Source: [Mycobacterium] fortunisiensis
Lineage (GTDB): Bacteria; Actinomycetota; Actinomycetes; Mycobacteriales; Mycobacteriaceae
Length of the DNA stretch: 64,000 bases
Direction of reading: 5' to 3'
Assembly (NCBI RefSeq): GCF_019050325.1
Contig: NZ_VOMB01000020.1
Location: forward strand, 434,001-498,000
A program made the translations under genes and the position numbers. Positions 1 through 7,623 of this stretch are shown in pieces. The notes under the pieces are model-generated. The model was not told the DNA's origin. It was given only the letters and a program-made list of their open reading frames with translations, and ran no database searches. Every line of letters begins with the position of its first letter. Position 1 is the first letter of the stretch.

Positions 1-263
1 ACGGGGTTCGGGTTGACATTCATCCGGCTGCTGGTGTCGCGATCTCGCATCGGGGCGAACCCGTGCACTCCGACGATGCCTTCGGCTTCGGGTCCGGACA
101 ACAGAAGTTCTTCGAGATCGGACTCGCTGAAGGTTTCGGCGACCACCGGCACGGAGTTCTGCGTCCGCACGGCCTCTCCCTCGACCGTCTGCGCGCATCC
201 CGCCATCAGCAAAGCCAGGGCGGCCAGGGGTACGGGCACGATCCGGTACTGGCGGCAGAACAT
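1..263 (-). CDS. Sensor-domain-type lipoprotein, N-terminal part (runs off left edge)
   Basis: Reverse-strand reading from the ATG at 263 gives about 87 residues open to the window edge. The protein starts with a short basic segment, a hydrophobic stretch and the lipobox LMAGC, followed by CAQTVEGEAVR. That arrangement is typical of exported mycobacterial lipoproteins anchored through the lipobox cysteine. The next part, with SDLEELLLSGPEAEGIVG, resembles the start of the PknH-type extracellular sensor domain found in many mycobacterial lipoproteins; this family call rests on memory of the pattern. The C-terminal part is missing, so function cannot be judged. It is divergent from the ANTAR gene at 360, with about 96 nt between them. 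Confidence 0.7.
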   Translation of the reverse strand, partial: MFCRQYRIVPVPLAALALLMAGCAQTVEGEAVRTQNSVPVVAETFSESDLEELLLSGPEAEGIVGVHGFAPMRDRDTSSRMNVNPNP

Positions 264-359
264 GCCTCCATTGTCCCCGACCGGCAGCAACTGACCGGAC
301 ACAAATCACCGTGCGCGGATGTCTGGATTCGGTGACACGGCGCGCGCACCATCGGGGTC

Positions 360-635
360 ATGAGCTACCACCGCCAACGGGCAGATGACACTTCACGCAT
401 CACGATCGACGTGGCGATCGGTGTTCTGGTCGCCCTGCGCGGTTGTGCGCCGGATCAGGCGTTCGCCGAGCTGGTACGTGTGGTGCAGCGCACCGGCATC
501 GGAATCGGCAGCATCGCGCGGGCTTTGGTCGACCTCGCCGCCGGCCGGTCGGGATCGTCGGCCGAATACGCCGAGGCTTTCAACGCCTGGGGTGAACTGT
601 TGGCTCAGCGAATCCCGGTCAGCGCCACGCGGTAG
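360..635 (+). CDS. Small stand-alone ANTAR-domain protein
   Basis: A 91-residue protein consisting almost entirely of one ANTAR-like three-helix domain: ITIDVAIGVLVALRGC is followed by QAFAELVRVVQRT and SIARALVDLA. This matches the family spacing of an alanine/glycine helix, a GC turn, an AF..L helix and a final A...L helix. ANTAR domains bind paired-hairpin RNA and act in transcription antitermination, usually fused to a GAF or receiver domain. No sensor domain is present here, so any signal must come from elsewhere. The ATG at 360 has no strong ribosome-binding site. The 3' end overlaps the convergent methyltransferase gene by 17 bp. The domain call is by pattern, without a profile search. 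Confidence 0.68.
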   Translation: MSYHRQRADDTSRITIDVAIGVLVALRGCAPDQAFAELVRVVQRTGIGIGSIARALVDLAAGRSGSSAEYAEAFNAWGELLAQRIPVSATR

Positions 636-1179
636 TCGCGGCCCGCGCGAGCAGCCAGGCCTGGCCACCGCCCTCGTCCGCGTCGATCACGTCCAGCGCC
701 GCGAACGCGTCGCGCAGCTCCCCCGGCGCGGCCCGGAACCTGCCGGGCGCAGCACCGACTTCACTGAGCACGCAGACCGCGAGGATGCCGCCGCTCGCCA
801 GCCTTTCGATCATCGGCCGGTAGAGCCGCCGGTCGCGGAACCGGTGGCACAGCACCACGTCCACCGATGGCCCCGCGGGTAATCCGCCGTCGAGATCGAC
901 GACGCCGAACTGGGCGAGTTCGGCCACGCCGTGGCGGACCGCCAGCTCACCGCAGTGGCCGATCGCCACCGGCGACACGTCCATACCGTGCACTCGCAGA
1001 CCGCGCCTGGCCAGCCAGACCGATGCCGCGCCGGTGCCGCAGGCGATATCGAGCGCGGTCCCCGTCGTCGGGAAAAGGTCACTGTGGGCGGCGAATACCG
1101 CGGGCAGGCGCGGCTCGCCGGCGGCCACGTCCACACCGCGGTACGTGGTGTCCCAATCGAGGCGATCCTGCTGACTCAT
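619..1179 (-). CDS. Class I SAM-dependent methyltransferase
   Basis: 186 residues from the ATG at 1179 (MSQQDRLDWD...). The frame stays open further upstream, but that part is the shadow of the divergent dehydrogenase. Motif I of class I methyltransferases is clear (ALDIACGTGAASVWLARRG), followed by an acidic residue after beta 2 (VHGMDVSP) and a motif II/III-like region (VVDLDGGLP, VDVVLC). The Rossmann fold should bind S-adenosylmethionine; the substrate is unknown. The protein is short for the family, with little beyond the core fold. It is divergent from the zinc-type dehydrogenase, with 66 nt between starts, and overlaps the 3' end of the ANTAR gene. Confidence 0.85.
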   Translation of the reverse strand: MSQQDRLDWDTTYRGVDVAAGEPRLPAVFAAHSDLFPTTGTALDIACGTGAASVWLARRGLRVHGMDVSPVAIGHCGELAVRHGVAELAQFGVVDLDGGLPAGPSVDVVLCHRFRDRRLYRPMIERLASGGILAVCVLSEVGAAPGRFRAAPGELRDAFAALDVIDADEGGGQAWLLARAATTAWR

Positions 1180-1245
1180 CAGCGCCACCCTACGAAACGG
1201 GCCGGCACGGGAATAGATGCCCACGGCGCCGGGGTTAGCCCCTGC

Positions 1246-2160
1246 ATGCGCGCCATCGTCTACGACCCGCACGCTCCGGCCAACCTCCGGTTCGACGAGG
1301 TCGTCGAACCGTCCGCCGCGCCACACCAGGCGCTGATCGACGTCCACGCGATCGGGCTGAATTTCGGTGAGGTGCATTTCATCGACCACATGCGCCGGCC
1401 GGGAGAGGTACCCGGCTGGGACAGTGCGGGTGTGGTGGCCCAGGCGGCTGCCGACGGGTCCGGCCCGGCCGCCGGTACCCGCGTGGTCGGTTTCAGTGGC
1501 GAAGCCGGGTGGGCGGAACGGCGCGTGGTGTCCACCGAGAATCTCGCCGAGCTTCCCGAGTTCGTCGAATTCGAGGAGGCCGCAGCACTTCCGGTGGCCG
1601 GGGTGACCGCGCTGCAGGCGCTGCGGGCGCTCGGCCCGGTGGTAGGACGCCGGGTTCTCATCACGGGCGCTTCCGGTGGCGTCGGGCGATTCGCCGTGCA
1701 GTTGGCGGCACGGGCCGGCGCCCATGTGGTGGCCGCGGTCGGCGCGGCGGCCCGCGGGGAGGGACTCGAGGAGTTGGGCGCGTCCGAGGTGGTGGTCGGA
1801 CTCGATACCGTGACCGAACCGGTGTTCGGAGTTCTCGACAATGTCGGTGGCGCGTTGCTGGCGCAGGCTTTCGGTCTGGTGGCCGACGGTGGCTCGGTGC
1901 AGTCGATCGGGATGGCCTCCAATCAGCCGACGACCATCGACTTCGAGGCCGAGCGGCGCCGCGGAAACCGGAAACGGTTGGAGCCGTTCACGGTTCGGGC
2001 GCCGTTCCAGGCCGACTTGGACTACCTGCTGGGGCTGGTGGCCGACGGGGAACTCGACCCGCAGATCGGTCTACGTGACAGCTGGGACAACGTCGCGACG
2101 GCCGCGCGGGCCCTGCTCGGCCGCAGAGTGCCCGGCAAGGCGGTCCTGCACGTCGCCTGA
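1246..2160 (+). CDS. Medium-chain dehydrogenase/reductase, quinone oxidoreductase type
   Basis: 304 residues from the ATG at 1246. It has an N-terminal GroES-like catalytic domain (MRAIVYDPHAPANLRFDEVVEP; GLNFGEVHFIDHMRRPGEVPGWDSAGVV) and a Rossmann domain with the nucleotide-binding segment VLITGASGGVGRFAVQLAAR. The zinc ligands of classical alcohol dehydrogenases are not seen, so a zinc-independent, NADPH-dependent quinone or enone reductase is more likely. Substrate is unknown. It ends 81 bp before the convergent lepA stop, with a short inverted repeat between them. Confidence 0.88.
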   Translation: MRAIVYDPHAPANLRFDEVVEPSAAPHQALIDVHAIGLNFGEVHFIDHMRRPGEVPGWDSAGVVAQAAADGSGPAAGTRVVGFSGEAGWAERRVVSTENLAELPEFVEFEEAAALPVAGVTALQALRALGPVVGRRVLITGASGGVGRFAVQLAARAGAHVVAAVGAAARGEGLEELGASEVVVGLDTVTEPVFGVLDNVGGALLAQAFGLVADGGSVQSIGMASNQPTTIDFEAERRRGNRKRLEPFTVRAPFQADLDYLLGLVADGELDPQIGLRDSWDNVATAARALLGRRVPGKAVLHVA

Positions 2161-2204
2161 GTCCGCGGCCCCTTTCCCTCGCCGAGCAGGCGCGAAACTG
2201 GGGG

Positions 2205-2236
2205 CCTCCCGCTTGCGGTGGACTGCTCGCGGGAGG
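2205..2236. terminator. Inverted repeat between convergent dehydrogenase gene and lepA
   Basis: CCTCCCGC (2205-2212) and GCGGGAGG (2229-2236) form an 8-bp stem with a 16-nt loop, between the dehydrogenase stop and the lepA stop. There is no good T-tract on either side, so a bidirectional transcription end is only an inference from position. Confidence 0.35.
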
Positions 2237-2241
2237 AAGCG

Positions 2242-4116
2242 TTACTTCTTGGGCTTGTCCGAAGCGGCGTCGGTGGACAGCGCTGCGACGAAGGCCTCCT
2301 GCGGAACCTCCACCCGGCCGATGGTCTTCATCCGCTTCTTGCCCTCCTTCTGCTTCTCCAGCAGCTTGCGCTTACGGGTGATGTCACCGCCGTAGCACTT
2401 GGACAGCACGTCCTTGCGGATCGCCCGGATGTTCTCGCGGGCAATGATTCTCGAGCCCACGGCGGCCTGCACCGGCACCTCGAACTGCTGGCGCGGGATG
2501 AGCTCTTTGAGCTTGGTGGTCATCTTGTTGCCGTAGGCCGCGGCCGCATCCTTGTGCACGATGGCGCTGAACGCGTCCACTGCCTCGCCCTGCAGCAGGA
2601 TGTCGACCTTGACCAGATCGGCCATCTGCTCGCCGGCCTCCTCGTAGTCGAGGCTGGCGTAACCGCGGGTGCGGGATTTCAGGGAGTCGAAGAAGTCGAA
2701 GATGATCTCGCCGAGCGGCATGGTGTAGCGCAGCTCGACGCGCTCGGGCGACAGGTAGTCCATGCCGCCGAGCTCACCGCGCCGCGACTGGCACAGCTCC
2801 ATGATGGTGCCGATGAACTCACTGGGCGCGATCACGGTGGTCTTGACCACTGGCTCGTAGACCTCGCGGACCTTGCCCTCGGGCCAGTCCGACGGGTTGG
2901 TCACCACCGTCTCGGAGCCGTCGTCTCTGACAACGCGATAGACCACGTTGGGCGCGGTGGAGATCAGATCGAGGTTGAACTCGCGTTCCAGGCGCTCGCG
3001 GGTGATCTCCATGTGCAGCAGCCCGAGGAATCCGCAGCGGAACCCGAAGCCCAGCGCCACCGAGGTCTCCGGCTCATAGGTCAGCGCCGCGTCGTTGAGC
3101 TGGAGCTTGTCCAGCGCCTCCCGCAGCACCGGGTAGTCCGAACCGTCCACCGGATAGAGCCCGGAATAGACCATCGGCCGGGGCTCCCGGTACCCGGTCA
3201 GCGCCTCGGTCGCGCCCTTGCGCGCCGTCGTCACGGTATCGCCGACCTTGGACTGCCGAACGTCCTTCACACCCGTGATGAGATAGCCGACCTCGCCGAC
3301 GCCGAGACCGTCGCTGGCCTTCGGTTCAGGAGAGACGATGCCCACCTCGAGCAATTCGTGGGTGGCACCGGTGGACATCATCGCGATCTTCTCGCGCGGG
3401 GTGATCTTGCCGTCGACGACGCGCACGTAGGTGACGACGCCGCGGTAGATGTCGTAGACCGAGTCGAAGATCATGGCCCGAGCCGGCGCGTCCGGATCTC
3501 CCGTCGGTGCCGGCACCTGCCGGACCACCTCGTCGAGCAGCTCGGTCACCCCCGCACCGGTCTTGCCGGACACCCGCAGCACGTCGGAGGGCTCACAGCC
3601 GATGATGTGCGCGAGTTCCCCGGCGTAGCGCTCCGGGTCCGCGGCGGGCAGGTCGATCTTGTTCAGCACCGGGATGATCGTGAGATCCCGGTCCAGCGCC
3701 AGGTACAGGTTGGCCAGCGTCTGCGCCTCGATGCCCTGGGCGGCGTCGACCAACAGCACCGCCCCCTCGCACGCCTCCAGGGCGCGGGACACCTCGTAGG
3801 TGAAGTCGACGTGGCCGGGGGTGTCGATCAGGTGCAGGACGAACTCTTCACCGTTGACCGTCCACGGCAACCGGACGTTCTGCGCCTTGATCGTGATGCC
3901 ACGCTCCCGCTCGATGTCCATCCGGTCCAGGTACTGCGCGCGCATCGACCGGTCGTCGACGACGCCGGTGAGCTGCAGCATCCGGTCCGCCAGCGTCGAT
4001 TTGCCATGGTCGATGTGGGCGATGATGCAGAAGTTCCTGATCTGCGCCGGCGCAGTGAACGTCTTGTCGGCGAAGCTGCTGATGGGAATCTCCTGGTGAG
4101 CGTGGGTGTCCAGCAC
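2242..4116 (-). CDS. lepA: Elongation factor 4 (LepA), ribosome back-translocating GTPase
   Basis: 624 residues from a GTG at 4116. The translation-factor GTPase signatures are present: P-loop AHIDHGKST, switch II DTPGHVDF, and NKID. They are followed by the LepA C-terminal domain ending KLLEKQKEGKKRMKTIGRVEVPQEAF. The protein binds ribosomes and acts on stalled or mistranslocated complexes; in most bacteria it is not essential under normal growth. Sequence and length fit the mycobacterial orthologue, which has a somewhat longer N-terminus. A TACCCT -10-like hexamer on the minus strand (4137-4132) would place the transcript start within about 10 nt of the GTG, so the leader is probably very short. 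The divergent neighbour encodes the PemK-like protein. Confidence 0.97.
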   Translation of the reverse strand: MLDTHAHQEIPISSFADKTFTAPAQIRNFCIIAHIDHGKSTLADRMLQLTGVVDDRSMRAQYLDRMDIERERGITIKAQNVRLPWTVNGEEFVLHLIDTPGHVDFTYEVSRALEACEGAVLLVDAAQGIEAQTLANLYLALDRDLTIIPVLNKIDLPAADPERYAGELAHIIGCEPSDVLRVSGKTGAGVTELLDEVVRQVPAPTGDPDAPARAMIFDSVYDIYRGVVTYVRVVDGKITPREKIAMMSTGATHELLEVGIVSPEPKASDGLGVGEVGYLITGVKDVRQSKVGDTVTTARKGATEALTGYREPRPMVYSGLYPVDGSDYPVLREALDKLQLNDAALTYEPETSVALGFGFRCGFLGLLHMEITRERLEREFNLDLISTAPNVVYRVVRDDGSETVVTNPSDWPEGKVREVYEPVVKTTVIAPSEFIGTIMELCQSRRGELGGMDYLSPERVELRYTMPLGEIIFDFFDSLKSRTRGYASLDYEEAGEQMADLVKVDILLQGEAVDAFSAIVHKDAAAAYGNKMTTKLKELIPRQQFEVPVQAAVGSRIIARENIRAIRKDVLSKCYGGDITRKRKLLEKQKEGKKRMKTIGRVEVPQEAFVAALSTDAASDKPKK

Positions 4117-4181
4117 GTGCTGTGTGTCTCAAGGGTATCGAGCAAGCCCGCTCACGACACAATCGCCGGGGGTGACTGACC

Positions 4182-4187
4182 TAAGCT
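4182..4187 (+). promoter_or_regulatory. Likely -10 box (TAAGCT) of a leaderless PemK-like gene
   Basis: TAAGCT fits the mycobacterial TANNNT -10 pattern and ends 7 nt before the ATG at 4195, so transcription would start at or next to the start codon. No ribosome-binding site lies in this gap. No convincing -35 hexamer was seen. Confidence 0.5.
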
Positions 4188-4194
4188 CGACACC

Positions 4195-4818
4195 ATGGCG
4201 TCGCAGTGGAAGACGTTCCAGCAGGTTCTCAAGGGTGTCCGCGACGGCGCCGAGAACCTGGTGTTCAACGAGGCACCGAAGCTGGTCCGTCAGTTACAAA
4301 CCACCGACAACGTGCCGCGGACCGTGCAGCAGGGCATCCAACAGGGCATCAAGCTGGGCCTGGGGGTGTTGGCCGGCGCGGCCGCCCCACCGCCGCAGGC
4401 GATCACCGCGGGACGGCCGGTGTCCGAGCACAGCGTCCCCACCGCGCAACGGGCCCGCAAAATCGTCTACGCCCCGGACCTGGACGGGCAGGCCGATCCA
4501 GGAGAGATCGTGTGGACCTGGGTGGTCTACGAGGACGACCCCACCCAGGGCAAGGACCGTCCCGTCCTGGTGGTCGGCCGCGACCAACGCACCCTGCTGG
4601 GTCTGATGCTGTCCAGCCAGGACTACCACCGCGACGATCCGGACTGGATCGGGATCGGGACCGGCAGCTGGGACTACGACGGCAGACCGAGTTGGGTCCG
4701 GCTGGACCGGGTGCTCGATGTGCCCGAGGAAGGCATCCGCCGCGAGGGCGCGATCCTGGATCGGCACCGGTTCGAGGCGGTCGCCGTCCGGCTGCGCGCC
4801 CAGTACTCCTGGAGTTAA
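4195..4818 (+). CDS. PemK/MazF-like protein without an adjacent antitoxin
   Basis: 207 residues. The C-terminal part (from about residue 95) looks like a PemK/MazF barrel: PGEIVWTWVVYEDDPTQGK, DRPVLVVGRD, and a final strand region with SWVRLDRVLDVPEEGIRREGAILD. The first 90 residues form an extra domain with an amphipathic segment (NVPRTVQQGIQQGIKLGLG) and a proline/alanine linker. MazF proteins are usually endoribonucleases of 100-120 residues. Here the added N-terminus and the lack of any small antitoxin gene argue against a classical toxin-antitoxin pair. Its place beside lepA is conserved in mycobacteria (Rv2405 position, from memory). Its stop overlaps that of the convergent ABC ATPase gene within GTTAAC. 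Confidence 0.8.
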   Translation: MASQWKTFQQVLKGVRDGAENLVFNEAPKLVRQLQTTDNVPRTVQQGIQQGIKLGLGVLAGAAAPPPQAITAGRPVSEHSVPTAQRARKIVYAPDLDGQADPGEIVWTWVVYEDDPTQGKDRPVLVVGRDQRTLLGLMLSSQDYHRDDPDWIGIGTGSWDYDGRPSWVRLDRVLDVPEEGIRREGAILDRHRFEAVAVRLRAQYSWS

Positions 4819-5585
4819 CCGGGCAGGTCGGCACCTGGCTCGAAACGGACGAACGGACCGGCCGCGTCGACCGTGATCCGGCAGCGCACCCCGTACACCT
4901 CGGCCACCAGATCTTCGGTCAGAACCTCGTCCGGGCTGCCGGCGGCCACCACGGACCCAGCCGACAACACCACCAAGTGGTCGCAGAACATCGCCGCGAG
5001 GTTGAGATCGTGCAGCGCCACCACGCTGGTGACCGCAAGCCGGCGGATCAGCGCCAGGATCTCCAGTTGGTGGGCGATGTCGAGGTGGTTGGTGGGTTCG
5101 TCCAGCAGGAGTTCAGTGGGTTCCTGGGCCAGCGCCCGAGCGATCTGCACGCGCTGACGCTCCCCACCGGACAGGGTGTGCCACAGCCGGCCGGACATCT
5201 CGCCCAGACCGGTGGCGGTCAGCGCCGCCGCCACGGCTGCGGCGTCGTCGCGGCCGGCGCCGAACACCGGGGCGTGCGGGATGCGCCCCAACCGGACGAC
5301 GTCGCGCACCGTGATATCCAGGTCCGTCTCGGCATGCTGGCCGACCACGGCCACCCGGCGGGCCACCGCACGGCGCGACATCGTGTGCAGCTCCTGGCCG
5401 TCGAGTTGCACGCAGCCGGAGTCGGGCCGGTCGATGCCGGCCAGCAGACGCAGCAGTGAGGATTTGCCGGATCCGTTGGGGCCCAACAGCCCCACCGTGC
5501 TGCCCGGGACCGGGTCCACCGTGACCCCGTGCAGCACGCGCCGTCCCGACCGGGTCCAGCTCACCTCGACCGCACGCAAACTCAT
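4815..5585 (-). CDS. ABC transporter ATP-binding protein, FecE/BtuD type
   Basis: 256 residues from the ATG at 5585, overlapping the permease stop as ATGA. All ABC signatures are present: Walker A GPNGSGKSS, Q-loop VVGQHAE, signature LSGGERQRV, Walker B ELLLDEPTNHLD and the H-loop ALHDLNLA. The sequence is of the FepC/FecE/BtuD class, which powers import of siderophores, haem or vitamin B12. It is the last gene of a four-gene operon under a cobalamin riboswitch, which favours corrinoid import. An alternative name used for related actinobacterial cassettes is a proposed F420-0 importer. Confidence 0.93.
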   Translation of the reverse strand: MSLRAVEVSWTRSGRRVLHGVTVDPVPGSTVGLLGPNGSGKSSLLRLLAGIDRPDSGCVQLDGQELHTMSRRAVARRVAVVGQHAETDLDITVRDVVRLGRIPHAPVFGAGRDDAAAVAAALTATGLGEMSGRLWHTLSGGERQRVQIARALAQEPTELLLDEPTNHLDIAHQLEILALIRRLAVTSVVALHDLNLAAMFCDHLVVLSAGSVVAAGSPDEVLTEDLVAEVYGVRCRITVDAAGPFVRFEPGADLPG

Positions 5586-6607
5586 CGATGAATACCTCTG
5601 CGTCGCAACAAGATCAGGGCAAAGGCGGGGACCCCGAGCAGGGCGGTGACCACCCCGGTGGGCAACTCCTGCGGGGCGAACACGGTGCGGGCCAGGGTGT
5701 CCACCCACACCATGAAGACGGCACCGAAGATCACCACGGTCGGCAACAGGCGCAGATGGCCGGGCCCGACCACAAAGCGCGCGGCGTGCGGCAGCACCAG
5801 GCCGACGAAGCCGATCGCCCCGGCCGCGCTGACCAGGGCGGCGGTCACCAACGCGGTGATCACCAGCAGCACGATCCGGGCCCGGGTCACCGCGACCCCC
5901 AGTGTCGCGGCGGCGTCCTGACCGAAGGCGAAGGCATCGAGGACGCGTGCCTGGGCCAGACACACCGCCAGCCCGACGGCGACGACGACCGCGCAGGCCA
6001 GGACGTCGGACCAGGACACCCCGGCCAGCGAACCGAGCAGCCAGAACAGCACTCCCCTGGTCTGCTCGGCATCTGCCGAGGACAACACGATGAACGAGGT
6101 CAACGCCGAGAACAGCTGGGTTCCGGCCACCCCGGCCAGCACCACCCGATCCGTGCCGCCGCCTGCCGCGTACGCCAGCAGCAGCACCACCGCGAACGAC
6201 AGCACCGCGCCGGCGAAGGCCCCGCCGGACAGGCTCAGCGCGCCGGCCCCGACGCCGAGCACGGCGACCAGCACGGCGCCCGTCGAGGCGCCCGAGGACA
6301 CCCCCAGCACGAACGGGTCGGCCAGCGGATTGCGCAGCAGCGACTGCAGGATCGCCCCGCACAGCGCCAGCCCGGCACCGCAGATCGCCGCCAGCACCAC
6401 CCTGGGCAGCCGCAGTTGCCAGACGATGCTCTCCTGCAGCCGCGTCGTGCCCGATGGGCCCGCACCGAACTGCTCGCCGACGATGCGATACACGTCGCCC
6501 ACCGACAACGCCGCCGGCCCGATGGTGATCGCCACCGCCGCCGAGAACACCAACAGGACCAGCCCCGCGACCCACAACCCGGCGAGCCACCCGGTTTGGG
6601 TCCTCAC
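5582..6607 (-). CDS. FecCD/BtuC-family ABC permease
   Basis: 341 residues, strongly hydrophobic, with the roughly ten membrane helices expected of FecCD permeases. Family landmarks include RLPRVVLAAICGAGLALCGAILQSLLRNPLADP near the first third, VLGVSSGAS, and the GFVGLVLPHAARFVVGPGH coupling segment towards the C-terminus. It would form a homodimer in the cytoplasmic membrane that moves the ligand delivered by the lipoproteins. The start overlaps the upstream binding-protein stop by 4 nt (ATGA), and its own stop overlaps the ATPase start in the same way, so translation is probably coupled. Confidence 0.94.
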   Translation of the reverse strand: MRTQTGWLAGLWVAGLVLLVFSAAVAITIGPAALSVGDVYRIVGEQFGAGPSGTTRLQESIVWQLRLPRVVLAAICGAGLALCGAILQSLLRNPLADPFVLGVSSGASTGAVLVAVLGVGAGALSLSGGAFAGAVLSFAVVLLLAYAAGGGTDRVVLAGVAGTQLFSALTSFIVLSSADAEQTRGVLFWLLGSLAGVSWSDVLACAVVVAVGLAVCLAQARVLDAFAFGQDAAATLGVAVTRARIVLLVITALVTAALVSAAGAIGFVGLVLPHAARFVVGPGHLRLLPTVVIFGAVFMVWVDTLARTVFAPQELPTGVVTALLGVPAFALILLRRRGIHR

Positions 6608-7623
6608 CGCGCCGGGGCGAGCCCGAGCTCGCGCAGGCCCCGCGCCACCTTCTCGGCGCCGTCGACGGTGCGGATGGACGGGTTGAGATCGGCGCCGTTG
6701 ACCACGATGTAGCGTCGCTCTCGCACCGCGGTGAGCGCCCGGGTGAGCGGATTGGACTCCAGGAAGGCGATTTTGGCCGCCAGCGCGTCGCCGTCAATCG
6801 TGCGGCGGCTCAGATCGGCCAGCACCAGCACATCCGGGTCACGATCGGCCACGCTCTCCCAACTCACCTGCGGCCATTCGTCGGTGGTGTCGGCGAACAC
6901 GTTGCGGGCTCCGACGCTCTCGGCGATCACGCCGGGAGATCCGCAGCAGCCGGCGAAGTACGGGGCCCGGACATCGGAGAACCAGAAGGCCATGTCGACG
7001 CCGGAGGGTGCCGCGGTAACCTGGCCCATCCGGTCCCGCAGCTGCGCGACGAGCAGTTCGCCACGGTCAGCCACGCCGAAGATCCGTGCCAGGTCCCGGA
7101 TCTCGGTATGGATGGCCGCCATCGTGAACGGCGTGCTGCGCGCCCCATCGCCGTTGACCGACGTCTTGCCCTCGCAGTCACTGGGTGCCAGATAGCTTGG
7201 TACGCCCAGTTGTTCGAACTGGGCGCGGTCGGCGACCCCGCCGGGGCCCAACGTGCCGCCGAAGGAGGCCGAGACGAAATCGGGCTCGGTGTCCAGCACC
7301 GTCTCCAGCGACGGCTTGTTCAGCGCGAGCCGGGGCACCCGGGCATTGGCGGCCTCGAGATCGGGGCGGACCGGGTCGGTCCAGGTGGCCGTGCCGACCA
7401 TCCGGTCCGCCAGTCCCAGCGAGAGCAGGATCTCGGTGGAGGACTGGTTCAACGACACCGCCCGCTGTGGTGGCGCGTCGATCACCACCTGTCGGCCGCA
7501 GTTCGGTACCGACAGTGGATATCCGGGAGCTGCGCCCTGATGCGGTGCTCGGGAGGTGTCGGGGGCGCATCCGGCCACCAGCAGCAGACTGATCGCGCCG
7601 ACGGCACGCCGAACCCGGCTCAT
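6604..7623 (-). CDS. Second substrate-binding lipoprotein of the importer
   Basis: 339 residues with a signal peptide and lipobox (LLVAGC), then a class III (BtuF/FhuD-type) binding fold. Landmarks are PQRAVSLNQSSTEILLSLG, GLADRMVGTATW and WESVADRDPDVLVLADLS. A CC pair (AGCCGSPG) sits at the same place in both binding proteins of the operon. It is clearly a paralogue of the preceding gene product and was probably formed by tandem duplication. It overlaps both neighbours by 4 nt. Ligand identity is inferred only from the riboswitch. Confidence 0.92.
   Translation of the reverse strand: MSRVRRAVGAISLLLVAGCAPDTSRAPHQGAAPGYPLSVPNCGRQVVIDAPPQRAVSLNQSSTEILLSLGLADRMVGTATWTDPVRPDLEAANARVPRLALNKPSLETVLDTEPDFVSASFGGTLGPGGVADRAQFEQLGVPSYLAPSDCEGKTSVNGDGARSTPFTMAAIHTEIRDLARIFGVADRGELLVAQLRDRMGQVTAAPSGVDMAFWFSDVRAPYFAGCCGSPGVIAESVGARNVFADTTDEWPQVSWESVADRDPDVLVLADLSRRTIDGDALAAKIAFLESNPLTRALTAVRERRYIVVNGADLNPSIRTVDGAEKVARGLRELGLAPAR

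Noticed and set aside
2218..4179. 653-residue plus-strand frame opposite lepA
   Set aside because: It is the antisense shadow of lepA, rich in His/Asp/Val from reversed codons, with no domain or ribosome-binding site.
4195..4818. Complete MazEF/PemIK toxin-antitoxin module
   Set aside because: No small antitoxin frame lies upstream or downstream; the flanking genes are lepA and the ABC ATPase.
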